From contig CAKZZH010000091.1 of assembly GCA_937885345.1 (NCBI GenBank), positions 1 to 11,559 on the forward strand: 11,559 bases of DNA, given 5' to 3'. The stretch's first letter is position 1; every line of letters begins with the position of its first letter. The notes beneath the pieces were generated by a model. It ran no database searches, had not been told where the DNA came from, and saw only the letters and a program-made list of their open reading frames with translations. Below are positions 1 through 7,223 of this stretch, piece after piece. A program made the translations under genes and the position numbers. The DNA is from an uncultured Lachnospiraceae bacterium. GTDB lineage: Bacteria > Bacillota > Clostridia > Lachnospirales > Lachnospiraceae.

Positions 1-77
1 GGGATGTGATGCCGACCTAACCAAAAGCCGTGTCCATTATCTGGGGTATAGTTTAGACCATCAAAGGAGATGGTACA
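1..77 (+). other. Out-of-frame upstream piece of the large surface-protein gene
   Basis: No complete gene fits here. Directly upstream of the TTG at 78, the same frame reads TIKGDGTLT. This is a typical beta-strand motif of the Gly/Thr-rich repeat proteins, so coding sequence appears to extend upstream of the apparent start. That frame is closed by a TAG at 54-56. Frame 2 is open from base 2 to about 91 and reads ...HYLGYSL just before the join. Dropping one base near 56 would give GYSLTIKGDGTLT in a single frame. The simplest inference is a one-base frameshift (true mutation or sequencing error) in a longer gene whose 5' part lies left of the window. Confidence 0.45.
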
Positions 78-3000
78 TTGACTTCTATGTTTGATAAACA
101 GGATGTTGAAAGTGTAGATCAAACATACAGCATCCGTGTTTCCGGTAATCTTTTTATCGAGAAGGAAGCTGAGGTTGTTGCCAATGTAAGTCAAAGCAAT
201 AGTCATGAGAACGTGGGCGTATACACCAAAGGTGGAAAAATTACCGTTAATGGCACGCTGGAAATAAAAGGCGAACAGGAAATAGGTATTTGTATGGATG
301 CCGGAAATGGGCAGATGACTGTCACTGGCACGCTGATCGCAAGCGGTGCTGATAGGGCATTTTCAATACATTTTAATGAATCATTTCAATACACCGTCCC
401 GGAAGGTTATACAGTAACGGAGTCTGGTAATGTCGACGGTACTGATGCAACCCCGGTTTCCGTCGGCAACAATACCTCTGCAAGTGCCAAGTATGTTAAG
501 ATTATGCCGACACCGAAAGAACCCGTTTCCTACATGGCGTGGGATGGAACCGAGGAGAAACTGGTAGAGAAGACCGGCGACGATGCATGTAAGGAATATG
601 AGGTAGTTACCGCAGATACCACCACCTTTGAGAATGGCAAGTGGTATGTGGTGAGCAACAGTGTGACCGTCAGCAGCCGCATTACTGTTACCGGTACGGC
701 GAACCTGATCCTCTGCGACGGCGCAACACTGACCGCCAGCAAAGGTATTACGGTTAACAGCGGAAACACCATTAACATCTACGCGCAAATCGGAGGAACA
801 GGCGAACTCAACGCCGGCAGTGATACTAATGTGGCAAGCATTGGCGGCGGGGAGCGCGGTGCAAGCAGCGGAACCGTGAATATTCATGGTGGTAAAATTA
901 CTGCGACAGGTGGAAGTAGTGCTTCAGGTATCGGAGGTGCGCTGGAAGGCGGCAATGGTGAAGTCAACATCTACAGTGGTGAAGTCACTGCACGAGGACA
1001 AAACTATGCAGCAGGTATCGGCGGATACACAGGTAAAAGTGGCGGAACTGTAAACATTTATGGTGGTACCGTAAATGCAAGTGGCAGCCAATATGGTACA
1101 ACAGGTATCGGCATCGGAGGAATTAAACCAGGAAGCTGTGTTGTGCACATTTATGGCGGTGAAGTTACAGCCACCAGCGAGAAAGCGGCAGCAGGTATGC
1201 AAGGCACGATAACCATTGACGGCGGCACAGTTACGGCAAATGGAGGTGGTGTCAGTGATACGATTGACTGCTATAGCGGAGAAACATATTCGAGTAATGG
1301 AATCAACGGCACGGTGACCGTTAACGGTGGCACGGTCACGGCATTCGGAGGAAATGTTACATTTACAGGTGGTTATGCTGGTGCTATAGAAAGCTATGGT
1401 GGAACTACCTATGCGTGTAGTGGAATCAATGGCACGGTGGCCATAAGCGGCGGCACTGTCACAGCAACCGGAGGAAATGTTACAGGTGATATAAATAACT
1501 ATGGTGGGACTATCTACGCGTGTAATGGAGTCAACGGCACAGTGACCATAAGTGGCGGTATGGTCACGGCAACAGGAGGCAGTCATACAGGTAATTCTAG
1601 CGGAACATCAGTAAAAGAGAAAGGGTTTGGCGGCAGCCTGACCATCGGTGACAGCATGAAGGTCTTTGGCGGCGATAACGCTGATCCCACCACGGAAATT
1701 GAAAAGAGTAATGACGACTACGCAAGATTCAAGTATATGCTTGTGAAGCCGGGACACGTCCACAGCTTCACTTATGAGGCCAACGATGCGACCATCAAGG
1801 CGACTTGTTCTCAAAATGACTGCACACTGAATGACGGACAGGGTAATCATACTGCGATCCTGACCATTGGAGCGCCTACGCTGGACACTTACGGTCAGAC
1901 CGGCGCGGGCATCAGTGCCGAGGCAACAATCACCGATGCGGACAACATCAAGGGCACCGCGACTGTCGTATATAAGAAGGGTGACGAAACGTTGGCTTCT
2001 GCTCCAACTGACGCAGGAACCTATACTGCCAGCATCACGCTGGGTACGGCCACGGCAAGTGTGGAATATACCATCGCCCAGAAGGAAGTCACGGTTTCCG
2101 GCATCACAGCCAGCGACAAGATCTACGCTGGAAACACGGATGCGACACTGGTAACTACAGCGGCTGCCTTCACCGGAAAGCTGGACGGCGATACCCTGAC
2201 CGTATCGGCAACGGGCGCATTTGACAATGCAAATGTGGGTGAAAACAAAACGGTAACGATCAGCAATCTCACGCTTGACGGAACCAGTAAGGACAACTAT
2301 GTGCTCGCGGCTACAGGTCAGCAGACAACCACAACCGCAAAGATCACAGCCAGGGAAATTGGCCTGATATGGAGCAACACTGAACTGGCCTATACCGGTG
2401 AAGCGCAAAAGCCGACGGCTACGGCAACAGGCGTGGTGGAAGGAGATACCTGCACTGTCATCGTCTCTGGTGAGCAGACGAATATCGGCGATAATTATAC
2501 AGCTACGGCAGAGTCTCTGAGCAACAGCAATTACAAGCTGCCTGAGAATAAGACCACAACATTTAAGATCGTCAAAGGGAATGCTGTAGCAGCTACAGTC
2601 ACTGCGAACAACCGCACCTACGATGGAACGGAGAAGCCACTTGTTACTTTGACCGGCACAGTCACCGGCGGCACAATGCAGTACGCTCTTGGCGATGCAA
2701 ACGAAGCAACACAACCTTATACCACATCCATCCCAACCGCAACCGATGCCGGAATCTATTATGTCTGGTATAAAGTAGTTGGCGATAGTAATCATTTGGA
2801 TAGTGATGCAGGTTATGTTACTGTCACTATTGCTACTGCAGACTCATCAGATAGTGGAAGTGACAGTTCGTCAAGCGGTTCTTCTGATGATACGAATACA
2901 AACACAGATACAAGTGCAAAGGTTCCATATGATGATGTTGCTATCAGCATAGGCTCTGTAAATGATATTACAGGTACAGCTGCAGCAACGGCAGAAAGCA

Positions 3001-3656
3001 ATCCTTTTGAAACAAAGATTATAAATAATAGTGATGAAGAACTAAAAACACTTTTCTCTCTTTTAGATACGGATGTGGCACAGGGCGTAAATGTATGGCT
3101 GGATATTCAGGATATGAGTGATTCAGTACCACAGACAGATAAGACCTTAATCCAAAATACTTCCGGTGATTATACAGTTGGGCTTTATCTTGATATTAAC
3201 CTGTTTAAGAAAGTTGGAAATAACGATGCAACAAAAGTGACCGAGACCAACGGTAAAGTAAAAGTAAGCATCGTTATTCCTGAAAGTTTGTGGAAGAGTG
3301 GAAGGACATTTGAAGTCATTCGTGTACATGATGGGGTAGCTACAGCTATCGCAGGCACTTACGATGAAAATACACATGTATTCACATTTGAAACAGATAA
3401 GTTTTCAACATATGCTTTAGCATACAAAGATTCGGCTTCATCAAGTGATAGCGGCACAACTTCAGACAGCAGTTCTTCTTCAGACAGCAGTTCTTCTTCA
3501 GACAGTGGGTCATCCAACAGTAGCAATAGCACACAGGCTACTGCACCAAATACCGGAGATCCAAATGACATCAGAGTATGGTATCTGCTTCTTATAGCTT
3601 CTCTTGGCGGACTTGGATTTCTTGGTTATTCCAAGAAGAAAAAAGTAAATGACTAA
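78..3656 (+). CDS. Large wall-anchored surface protein with beta-helix repeats and YDG/MBG-like domains (5' end missing or frameshifted)
   Basis: The product is an extracellular protein, probably an adhesin or glycan-binding protein, 1192 residues from the TTG at 78. No signal peptide is visible, although the C-terminus is clearly a wall-sorting signal: APNTGD (about 1156-1161), a hydrophobic segment (1167-1183) and a KKKK tail. Residues 1-535 are Gly/Thr-rich strands of the type GTVTISGGTVTATGG, expected to form a right-handed beta-helix, with three long repeats at about 399-505. An H-x-H-x-F-x-Y...C-x5-C module follows at about 560-584. Ig-fold modules of the YDG/MBG type run from about 590 to 920 (ITASDKIYAGNTDATL near 675). 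Then come a Ser-rich linker (922-946), a globular domain (about 947-1118) and a second Ser-rich stretch (1121-1151). The AAAGGAG at 63-69 looks like a ribosome binding site but also encodes the KGD of an upstream strand motif. The real start therefore probably lies outside the window. The sorting motif has Ala in place of the usual Leu. Ligand unknown. Confidence 0.85.
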   Translation: MTSMFDKQDVESVDQTYSIRVSGNLFIEKEAEVVANVSQSNSHENVGVYTKGGKITVNGTLEIKGEQEIGICMDAGNGQMTVTGTLIASGADRAFSIHFNESFQYTVPEGYTVTESGNVDGTDATPVSVGNNTSASAKYVKIMPTPKEPVSYMAWDGTEEKLVEKTGDDACKEYEVVTADTTTFENGKWYVVSNSVTVSSRITVTGTANLILCDGATLTASKGITVNSGNTINIYAQIGGTGELNAGSDTNVASIGGGERGASSGTVNIHGGKITATGGSSASGIGGALEGGNGEVNIYSGEVTARGQNYAAGIGGYTGKSGGTVNIYGGTVNASGSQYGTTGIGIGGIKPGSCVVHIYGGEVTATSEKAAAGMQGTITIDGGTVTANGGGVSDTIDCYSGETYSSNGINGTVTVNGGTVTAFGGNVTFTGGYAGAIESYGGTTYACSGINGTVAISGGTVTATGGNVTGDINNYGGTIYACNGVNGTVTISGGMVTATGGSHTGNSSGTSVKEKGFGGSLTIGDSMKVFGGDNADPTTEIEKSNDDYARFKYMLVKPGHVHSFTYEANDATIKATCSQNDCTLNDGQGNHTAILTIGAPTLDTYGQTGAGISAEATITDADNIKGTATVVYKKGDETLASAPTDAGTYTASITLGTATASVEYTIAQKEVTVSGITASDKIYAGNTDATLVTTAAAFTGKLDGDTLTVSATGAFDNANVGENKTVTISNLTLDGTSKDNYVLAATGQQTTTTAKITAREIGLIWSNTELAYTGEAQKPTATATGVVEGDTCTVIVSGEQTNIGDNYTATAESLSNSNYKLPENKTTTFKIVKGNAVAATVTANNRTYDGTEKPLVTLTGTVTGGTMQYALGDANEATQPYTTSIPTATDAGIYYVWYKVVGDSNHLDSDAGYVTVTIATADSSDSGSDSSSSGSSDDTNTNTDTSAKVPYDDVAISIGSVNDITGTAAATAESNPFETKIINNSDEELKTLFSLLDTDVAQGVNVWLDIQDMSDSVPQTDKTLIQNTSGDYTVGLYLDINLFKKVGNNDATKVTETNGKVKVSIVIPESLWKSGRTFEVIRVHDGVATAIAGTYDENTHVFTFETDKFSTYALAYKDSASSSDSGTTSDSSSSSDSSSSSDSGSSNSSNSTQATAPNTGDPNDIRVWYLLLIASLGGLGFLGYSKKKKVND
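1272..1592 (+). repeat. Three tandem coding repeats (beta-helix coils)
   Basis: Three diverged in-frame copies begin at 1272 (123 bp), 1395 (105 bp) and 1500 (about 93 bp). Each encodes Y-x-G-x-T-Y-x-x-x-G-[IV]-N-G-T-V followed by a [IV]-x-G-G-x-V-T-A-x-G-G strand. The shared core (for example AACGGCACGGTGACC) is similar at the DNA level, which suggests fairly recent duplication and a potential for length variation. Shorter, more diverged coils of the same type precede them from about 860. Confidence 0.75.
3462..3507 (+). repeat. 18-bp tandem repeat encoding the Ser/Asp linker
   Basis: The unit TCAGACAGCAGTTCTTCT occurs at 3462-3479 and 3480-3497, with a partial third copy after it. It encodes SDSSSS in the spacer between the last globular domain and the sortase motif. 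Such short in-frame repeats can change copy number by slippage without breaking the frame. Confidence 0.7.
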
Positions 3657-3680
3657 AACAAAAAAACAATGGTAATCACC

Positions 3681-3719
3681 CAAATGGCTGTGCCTTGAAA
3701 CGGCATGGCCATTTGTTTT
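3681..3719 (+). terminator. Rho-independent terminator after the surface-protein gene
   Basis: A 14-bp stem (3681-3694 pairing with 3702-3715, including two G-T wobbles) encloses a 7-base loop TTGAAAC and is followed by TTTTA. It lies 25 bases after the stop codon and separates the surface-protein gene from the NAD salvage cluster. Confidence 0.85.
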
Positions 3720-3739
3720 ATGGAGATATTTATACTATA

Positions 3740-3768
3740 TGGAAATATATGGAATAAAATGGTATTAT
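3740..3768 (+). promoter_or_regulatory. Candidate extended -10 promoter for the NAD salvage operon
   Basis: An extended -10 reads TGGTATTAT (hexamer TATTAT at 3763-3768). A weak -35-like TGGAAA lies 17 bases upstream at 3740-3745. The surrounding 60 bases are very A/T-rich and lie directly after a terminator, where a new promoter is expected. The leader to the ATG at 3811 would be only about 35 bases, and I see no riboswitch or clear operator in it. An alternative -10 is TATACT at 3731-3736. Confidence 0.4.
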
Positions 3769-3798
3769 ATTGGAAATTAATATTTTATGACGGAGTTC

Positions 3799-3805
3799 AA
3801 GGAGG
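3799..3805 (+). promoter_or_regulatory. Ribosome binding site fixing the pncA start
   Basis: AAGGAGG ends 5 bases before the ATG at 3811. It favours that start over the in-frame ATG at 3787, which has no Shine-Dalgarno sequence. Confidence 0.8.
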
Positions 3806-3810
3806 CCAAA

Positions 3811-4368
3811 ATGGGAAAAAAGCTTATTGTGGTTGTTGATATGCAGAATGATTTTATAGATGGAGTGCTGGGCTCTGCGCAGGCCGTTAAAATAGTCGAA
3901 AACTGCAGAAAGAAGATTGTCAAAGCCCGCGAGAACGGTGATATCGTCATTTTTACAAGGGACACTCATGGACAGGATTATATGGAAAGCGAGGAAGGTA
4001 AGAATCTTCCCGTTCCTCATTGTATAAAAGGAAGCGCCGGTTGGGAGATTTCAGGTGCGCTTTCCGATTTGACCGAGGGTGCTGCGATCATAGATAAAAT
4101 AACCTTCGGAAGTAACAAGCTTGGTGAGATGGCAGCAGACATATGTAGGGAAAGTAATATCGAAGCGATCGAGTTATTCGGGCTTTGTACGGATATATGC
4201 GTCATCAGTAATGCGCTTATGGTAAAGGCATTTTGCCCGAATATTCCTATATTTGTCGATGCTGCGTGCAGCGCCGGAGTAACTCCCGAAAGCCATGACA
4301 TAGCGCTCAGCGCAATGGAAAGCTGCCAGATTCATATAACCGGAAAGGGTGAGGAGCCTTGGAGGTAA
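3811..4368 (+). CDS. pncA: Nicotinamidase (isochorismatase-like hydrolase)
   Basis: This enzyme hydrolyses nicotinamide to nicotinic acid and ammonia in the cytoplasm, the entry step of the deamidating NAD salvage route. The 185-residue product has the family layout. Catalytic Asp10 lies in VVDMQNDF, Lys96 in DKITFGS and the nucleophile Cys130 in CTDICV. Metal ligands Asp51 and His53 lie in TRDTHG, and His70 in VPHC. This matches the Asp/Lys/Cys triad and D-x-H...H metal site known for PncA. It is the first gene of a four-gene NAD cluster, and its stop overlaps or abuts the start region of nadD, indicating co-transcription. Related isochorismatase-fold hydrolases act on other substrates, but the complete metal site and the three neighbouring NAD genes make nicotinamidase the strong choice. 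Confidence 0.93.
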   Translation: MGKKLIVVVDMQNDFIDGVLGSAQAVKIVENCRKKIVKARENGDIVIFTRDTHGQDYMESEEGKNLPVPHCIKGSAGWEISGALSDLTEGAAIIDKITFGSNKLGEMAADICRESNIEAIELFGLCTDICVISNALMVKAFCPNIPIFVDAACSAGVTPESHDIALSAMESCQIHITGKGEEPWR

Positions 4369-4379
4369 GAAAAGCAGAT

Positions 4380-5045
4380 ATGCTTATGAGCACAAAAGTC
4401 GGCGCGCGGATCGCTTTGCCCGGAGGCGCGCGGATCGCTTTGTTCGGAGGCACCTTTGATCCGCTTCATATGGGGCATATTGAACTTATACAAAATGTTT
4501 ATGATGAGCTTCTGCCTGACCGTTTTATCGTTATTCCGTCCGGTTGCTCTTATATGAAGGAGAGTATGGGAAGAGAAATCACTCCCGCCCCCCACAGACT
4601 TAAGATGCTTGAAGCCGGCTTTGCGGGTCTTGACCTACCGATTGAGATCTCAAGCGTTGAGATTGGCAGGGAAGGACCGAGTTATTCGATCGATACGGTT
4701 AAATATTTTATATCCGAAATGCAAAGCGGTGCGATCTTACCGGGCGATATATATTTCCTTTGCGGAAGCGATGTACTTTTCGGTATTGATAAATGGCACC
4801 GTGCGGACGAACTTCTCGGTATGATCATCCTGACGGTGATACCCAGAGGAACGGATGATATAAGCGAAATTCACAGAAGGAAAGCATATCTCGAAGAAAA
4901 GTTCGCCGCAAGGATCATTATATCGAACTTTAGAGGAAGAGATATTTCATCAAGTTACATCAGGGATGATATTCTCGGATGCGGGGAGCTGATCCCGGCA
5001 GGAACGTATGAATATATCATTAAGAATCACCTGTACGGGCTTTGA
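4380..5045 (+). CDS. nadD: Nicotinate-nucleotide adenylyltransferase
   Basis: This enzyme transfers AMP from ATP to nicotinate mononucleotide, giving deamido-NAD. The diagnostic nucleotidyltransferase loop GGTFDPLHMGH is near the N-terminus, and the C-terminal ISSSYIR corresponds to the family's ISST-x-IR signature. About 221 residues is slightly long for NadD (around 200). The extra length is an N-terminal extension plus an 8-residue duplication (GARIALPG then GARIALFG) directly before the loop. The start is uncertain. ATG 4380 is 14 bases after GGAGG (4361-4365). ATG 4386 and TTG 4359 are alternatives; the last would overlap the end of pncA, and GAGGAG at 4351-4356 sits too close to it. The order pncA-nadD-pncB-nadE supports the call. 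Confidence 0.93.
   Translation: MLMSTKVGARIALPGGARIALFGGTFDPLHMGHIELIQNVYDELLPDRFIVIPSGCSYMKESMGREITPAPHRLKMLEAGFAGLDLPIEISSVEIGREGPSYSIDTVKYFISEMQSGAILPGDIYFLCGSDVLFGIDKWHRADELLGMIILTVIPRGTDDISEIHRRKAYLEEKFAARIIISNFRGRDISSSYIRDDILGCGELIPAGTYEYIIKNHLYGL
4401..4448 (+). repeat. 24-bp tandem duplication inside nadD
   Basis: Two adjacent 24-base units (4401-4424 and 4425-4448) differ at only two bases. They encode GARIALPG and GARIALFG in frame. The second copy forms the first beta-strand that leads into the GGTFDPLH nucleotide-binding loop; the first is an added copy. Confidence 0.9.
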
Positions 5046-5076
5046 TTTGATTAAGATATAGATTTTTTGCGAACAC

Positions 5077-5082
5077 AGGAGG
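5077..5082 (+). promoter_or_regulatory. Ribosome binding site fixing the pncB start
   Basis: AGGAGG ends 5 bases before the ATG at 5088. It rules out the upstream in-frame TTG at 5067, which would place this site inside the coding region. Confidence 0.8.
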
Positions 5083-5087
5083 TCAGA

Positions 5088-6287
5088 ATGGAACGTATAA
5101 TCAACAGTCTTCTTGAAACGGATCTTTATAAATTCTCAATGGGTCAGGCTATATACCACCAGTTTCCGAGTTATACAACAACCTGGACATTCAAGTGCAG
5201 AAATGAGGATGTGCATTTTACGTCGGAGATGGTGGATGAAATAAAGCGCCAGATCAGGTTCTACTGTGAACTTAGTTTTACCGAAGAGGAACTGGCTTAT
5301 CTTGAGAATATAACATGGCTTCAGCGCTCGTATGTGGATTTTCTGAGGCTCTGGCACCCAAGGTTTGAGGACTTTGAGATAGGATGCGATGCCGCTTGCG
5401 GCCTTACGATCGAGGCCAAAGGAACCTGGCTTAATACGTCTATGTATGAGATCCCTACTCTTGCGATTGTTAACGGTGTATATTTCCGTATGGGATTTGA
5501 CTATGACAGCCTTCTTGCAAGTTTTAAGGAAAGACTTGCCGACAAGATCAGGAAGCTTGAAGACGGCACCTGGCAAATAGGCGCATTCTCGGAATTCGGT
5601 ATCAGGCGCAGGCTTTCCGCAGAAGCCCAGGAACTGGCCGTTTCGGAGCTTTGTAGAGCAAGGCTTGACGGCTCTGTATTTGTGGGTACTTCCAATGTTT
5701 ATCTTGCCAAAAAGTTCGGTATCAAACCGGTCGGGACCATGGCACATGAATGGATCATGTGCGTAGGACAGGGCAATCACAAGCACAATCCGGCATATTC
5801 CAACTGGTATGCGCTTGACGCATGGGTTAAGGAGTACGGCGTACTTAACGGAACTGCTCTTACGGATGCCATTACAACCGATTGCTTCCTAAGGGATTTT
5901 CAGCTTACTTATGCAACTCTTTTCTCCGGTGTAAGACAGGACAGCGGAGACCCGATCAAGTGGGGAGAAAAGATGATCGCTCATTATGAAAAACTTGGAA
6001 TAGATGCCCGTACCAAAACTCTTTTCTTCTCAGATTCTCTTGATTTTGAGAAAGCGCACAGAATATACGCGCATTTTAATACGAGAGCCCAAGTGGCTTT
6101 CGGCATAGGAACTTATGTGGCAAACGACACCGATGTTCCGGCTCTCAATATCGTAATGAAAACAACCGAATGCAACGGACAGGATGTGGCCAAGATTTCC
6201 GACTCGGAGGGTAAGGGAATGTGCAAGAACCCCGGCTATGTGGAGTATTTGAAGCGCTGCATCGACTGGCGTATGAATAATGAGTAA
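5088..6287 (+). CDS. pncB: Nicotinate phosphoribosyltransferase
   Basis: This enzyme condenses nicotinic acid with PRPP (ATP-stimulated) to nicotinate mononucleotide, the step between PncA and NadD. The 399-residue protein has the PncB pattern. The N-terminal LLETDLYKFSMGQAI is followed by FGIRRR (170-175) and then GTSNVYLAKKFGIKPVGTMAHE. His220 there corresponds to the histidine phosphorylated in the family. The phosphate-binding SGVRQDSGDP segment lies at 280-289 and GIGTYVAND at 339-347. Length is normal for the short bacterial type. It starts 42 bases after nadD with no terminator between them, consistent with one transcript. Confidence 0.95.
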   Translation: MERIINSLLETDLYKFSMGQAIYHQFPSYTTTWTFKCRNEDVHFTSEMVDEIKRQIRFYCELSFTEEELAYLENITWLQRSYVDFLRLWHPRFEDFEIGCDAACGLTIEAKGTWLNTSMYEIPTLAIVNGVYFRMGFDYDSLLASFKERLADKIRKLEDGTWQIGAFSEFGIRRRLSAEAQELAVSELCRARLDGSVFVGTSNVYLAKKFGIKPVGTMAHEWIMCVGQGNHKHNPAYSNWYALDAWVKEYGVLNGTALTDAITTDCFLRDFQLTYATLFSGVRQDSGDPIKWGEKMIAHYEKLGIDARTKTLFFSDSLDFEKAHRIYAHFNTRAQVAFGIGTYVANDTDVPALNIVMKTTECNGQDVAKISDSEGKGMCKNPGYVEYLKRCIDWRMNNE

Positions 6288-6345
6288 GGGATTGCGATCC
6301 TGAATGACATTCTGAGATTTATTGTCGGGTATCTTACCCGGGGTG

Positions 6346-6351
6346 AAAGGA
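6346..6351 (+). promoter_or_regulatory. Ribosome binding site fixing the nadE start
   Basis: AAAGGA ends 6 bases before the ATG at 6358. The in-frame TTG at 6322 would add 12 residues (starting SGILPGVKG) that are not like the family, so it is rejected. Confidence 0.7.
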
Positions 6352-6357
6352 AGTCCA

Positions 6358-7095
6358 ATGCTTAAAAATGTTGAAAAAACAGTCGAAGAACTGATTAAAT
6401 GGATACAGGAATATTTTGAGTTAAACGGAAAGGGATGCAGCGCGGTTCTCGGTATATCGGGCGGAAAGGATTCGTGTGTGACGGCCGCCCTTCTTGCGCG
6501 CGCGCTCGGAAAAGACAGAGTCGTCGGTGTTATGATGCCGGACGGAGTCCAGCCTGATATTTCGGATTCCGAGGCTGTTGTAAATCTGCTTGGCATCAGA
6601 CATATGACCGTAAATATCGGCAATACGACGCGCGCACTGAAGGATGCTCTTTCGGATGCAGGCTCTGAGATTACAAGGGATGTCGGAATAAATATTCCTC
6701 CAAGAGTGAGAATGACAACACTTTACGCTGTGGCGCAAGGCCTTGAAAACGGCGGAAGGGTTATCAATACCTGCAACAGATCCGAGGATTATATAGGCTA
6801 CAGCACCAAATTCGGCGATTCCGCGGGGGATATGTCCGTACTTGCCGGCTTTACGGTTGAAGAAGTGCTGCAGATAGGCGACTGTCTCGGACTTCCCGCA
6901 AACCTCGTTCATAAGAAGCCTTCGGACGGTCTTAGCGGAATGAGCGACGAGGATAAAATAGGATTCACTTATGCTCTCCTCGATAAATATATTTCAACGG
7001 GCATCTGCGAAGACGAGCGGATCAAGTCTAAAATAGACAGGATGCATGCGCTTAATCTTCATAAGCTTGAGCTTATGCCGCATTTTACACCGTAA
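6358..7095 (+). CDS. nadE: Ammonia-dependent NAD+ synthetase
   Basis: This enzyme amidates deamido-NAD to NAD+ using ATP and ammonia, the last step of the pathway encoded here. The 245-residue product is the short single-domain form. The PP-loop SGGKDS is at 34-39, NIPPR at 112-116, NRSE at 140-143 and KFGDSAGD at 151-158. A KKPSDGLSG segment (186-194) corresponds to the conserved KxPSAxL-type loop. There is no N-terminal nitrilase-like glutaminase domain, so it should use free ammonia or an ammonia donor in trans; the ammonia released by PncA is chemically suitable, but channelling is pure speculation. It follows pncB by 70 bases that contain a small hairpin without a T-run. Confidence 0.94.
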   Translation: MLKNVEKTVEELIKWIQEYFELNGKGCSAVLGISGGKDSCVTAALLARALGKDRVVGVMMPDGVQPDISDSEAVVNLLGIRHMTVNIGNTTRALKDALSDAGSEITRDVGINIPPRVRMTTLYAVAQGLENGGRVINTCNRSEDYIGYSTKFGDSAGDMSVLAGFTVEEVLQIGDCLGLPANLVHKKPSDGLSGMSDEDKIGFTYALLDKYISTGICEDERIKSKIDRMHALNLHKLELMPHFTP

Positions 7096-7155
7096 GATCT
7101 TAAAAGATGCGGCAGTGCGGGCGCGTGTCATCGTTTCATAAGAGTAAGGTTTTTC

Positions 7156-7184
7156 TTTACCGTAAGGTATCTTTTTCATATAAT
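7156..7184 (+). promoter_or_regulatory. Sigma-A-type promoter for the nonulosonate genes
   Basis: The -10 is a perfect TATAAT (7179-7184). TTTACC at 7156-7161 serves as -35 (4 of 6 consensus) with a 17-base spacer. The expected transcript start is near 7191, about 33 bases before the TTG start at 7224. The -10 sits inside a small inverted repeat, TTTCAT-ATA-ATGAAA (7174-7188), which could be an operator or chance. Confidence 0.55.
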
Positions 7185-7212
7185 GAAACAGAAGAATATA
7201 ACTGTTTTATAC

Positions 7213-7217
7213 GGAGG
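7213..7217 (+). promoter_or_regulatory. Ribosome binding site fixing a TTG start
   Basis: GGAGG ends 6 bases before TTG 7224. The TTG gives a protein that begins exactly where cytidylyltransferases usually begin (MRIVAVIPARAGS). The 39 codons further upstream in the same open frame have no family resemblance and cover the promoter. Confidence 0.8.
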
Positions 7218-7223
7218 CAGATC

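Noticed and set aside
63..69. AAAGGAG as a genuine ribosome binding site for TTG 78
   Set aside because: Spacing is good, but the same bases encode the KGD of a conserved repeat strand and the resulting protein lacks a signal peptide, so the match is probably fortuitous.
1608..2795. Long open frame on the minus strand antisense to the surface-protein gene (about 395 codons)
   Set aside because: It is rich in Cys, Arg and Ser with no domain or ribosome binding site, and arises from the repetitive codon pattern (GGC/ACC/GCC) of the + strand gene. Similar shadows lie at 381-887 and 924-1586.
3661..3810. Riboswitch or NiaR-type operator in the NAD operon leader
   Set aside because: The leader after the proposed promoter is about 35 bases, too short for known NAD-related riboswitches, and no convincing palindrome was found.
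6326..6340. CGGGTA-TCT-TACCCG hairpin between pncB and nadE as a terminator or riboswitch
   Set aside because: The stem is only 6 bp, no T-run follows, and there is too little sequence for a riboswitch. It may slightly affect translation of nadE, but nothing more is supported.
7158..7176. TACC-GTAA-GGTA followed by TCTTTTT as a terminator after nadE
   Set aside because: The stem is only 4 bp and it overlaps the proposed -35 to -10 region, so the promoter reading is preferred.
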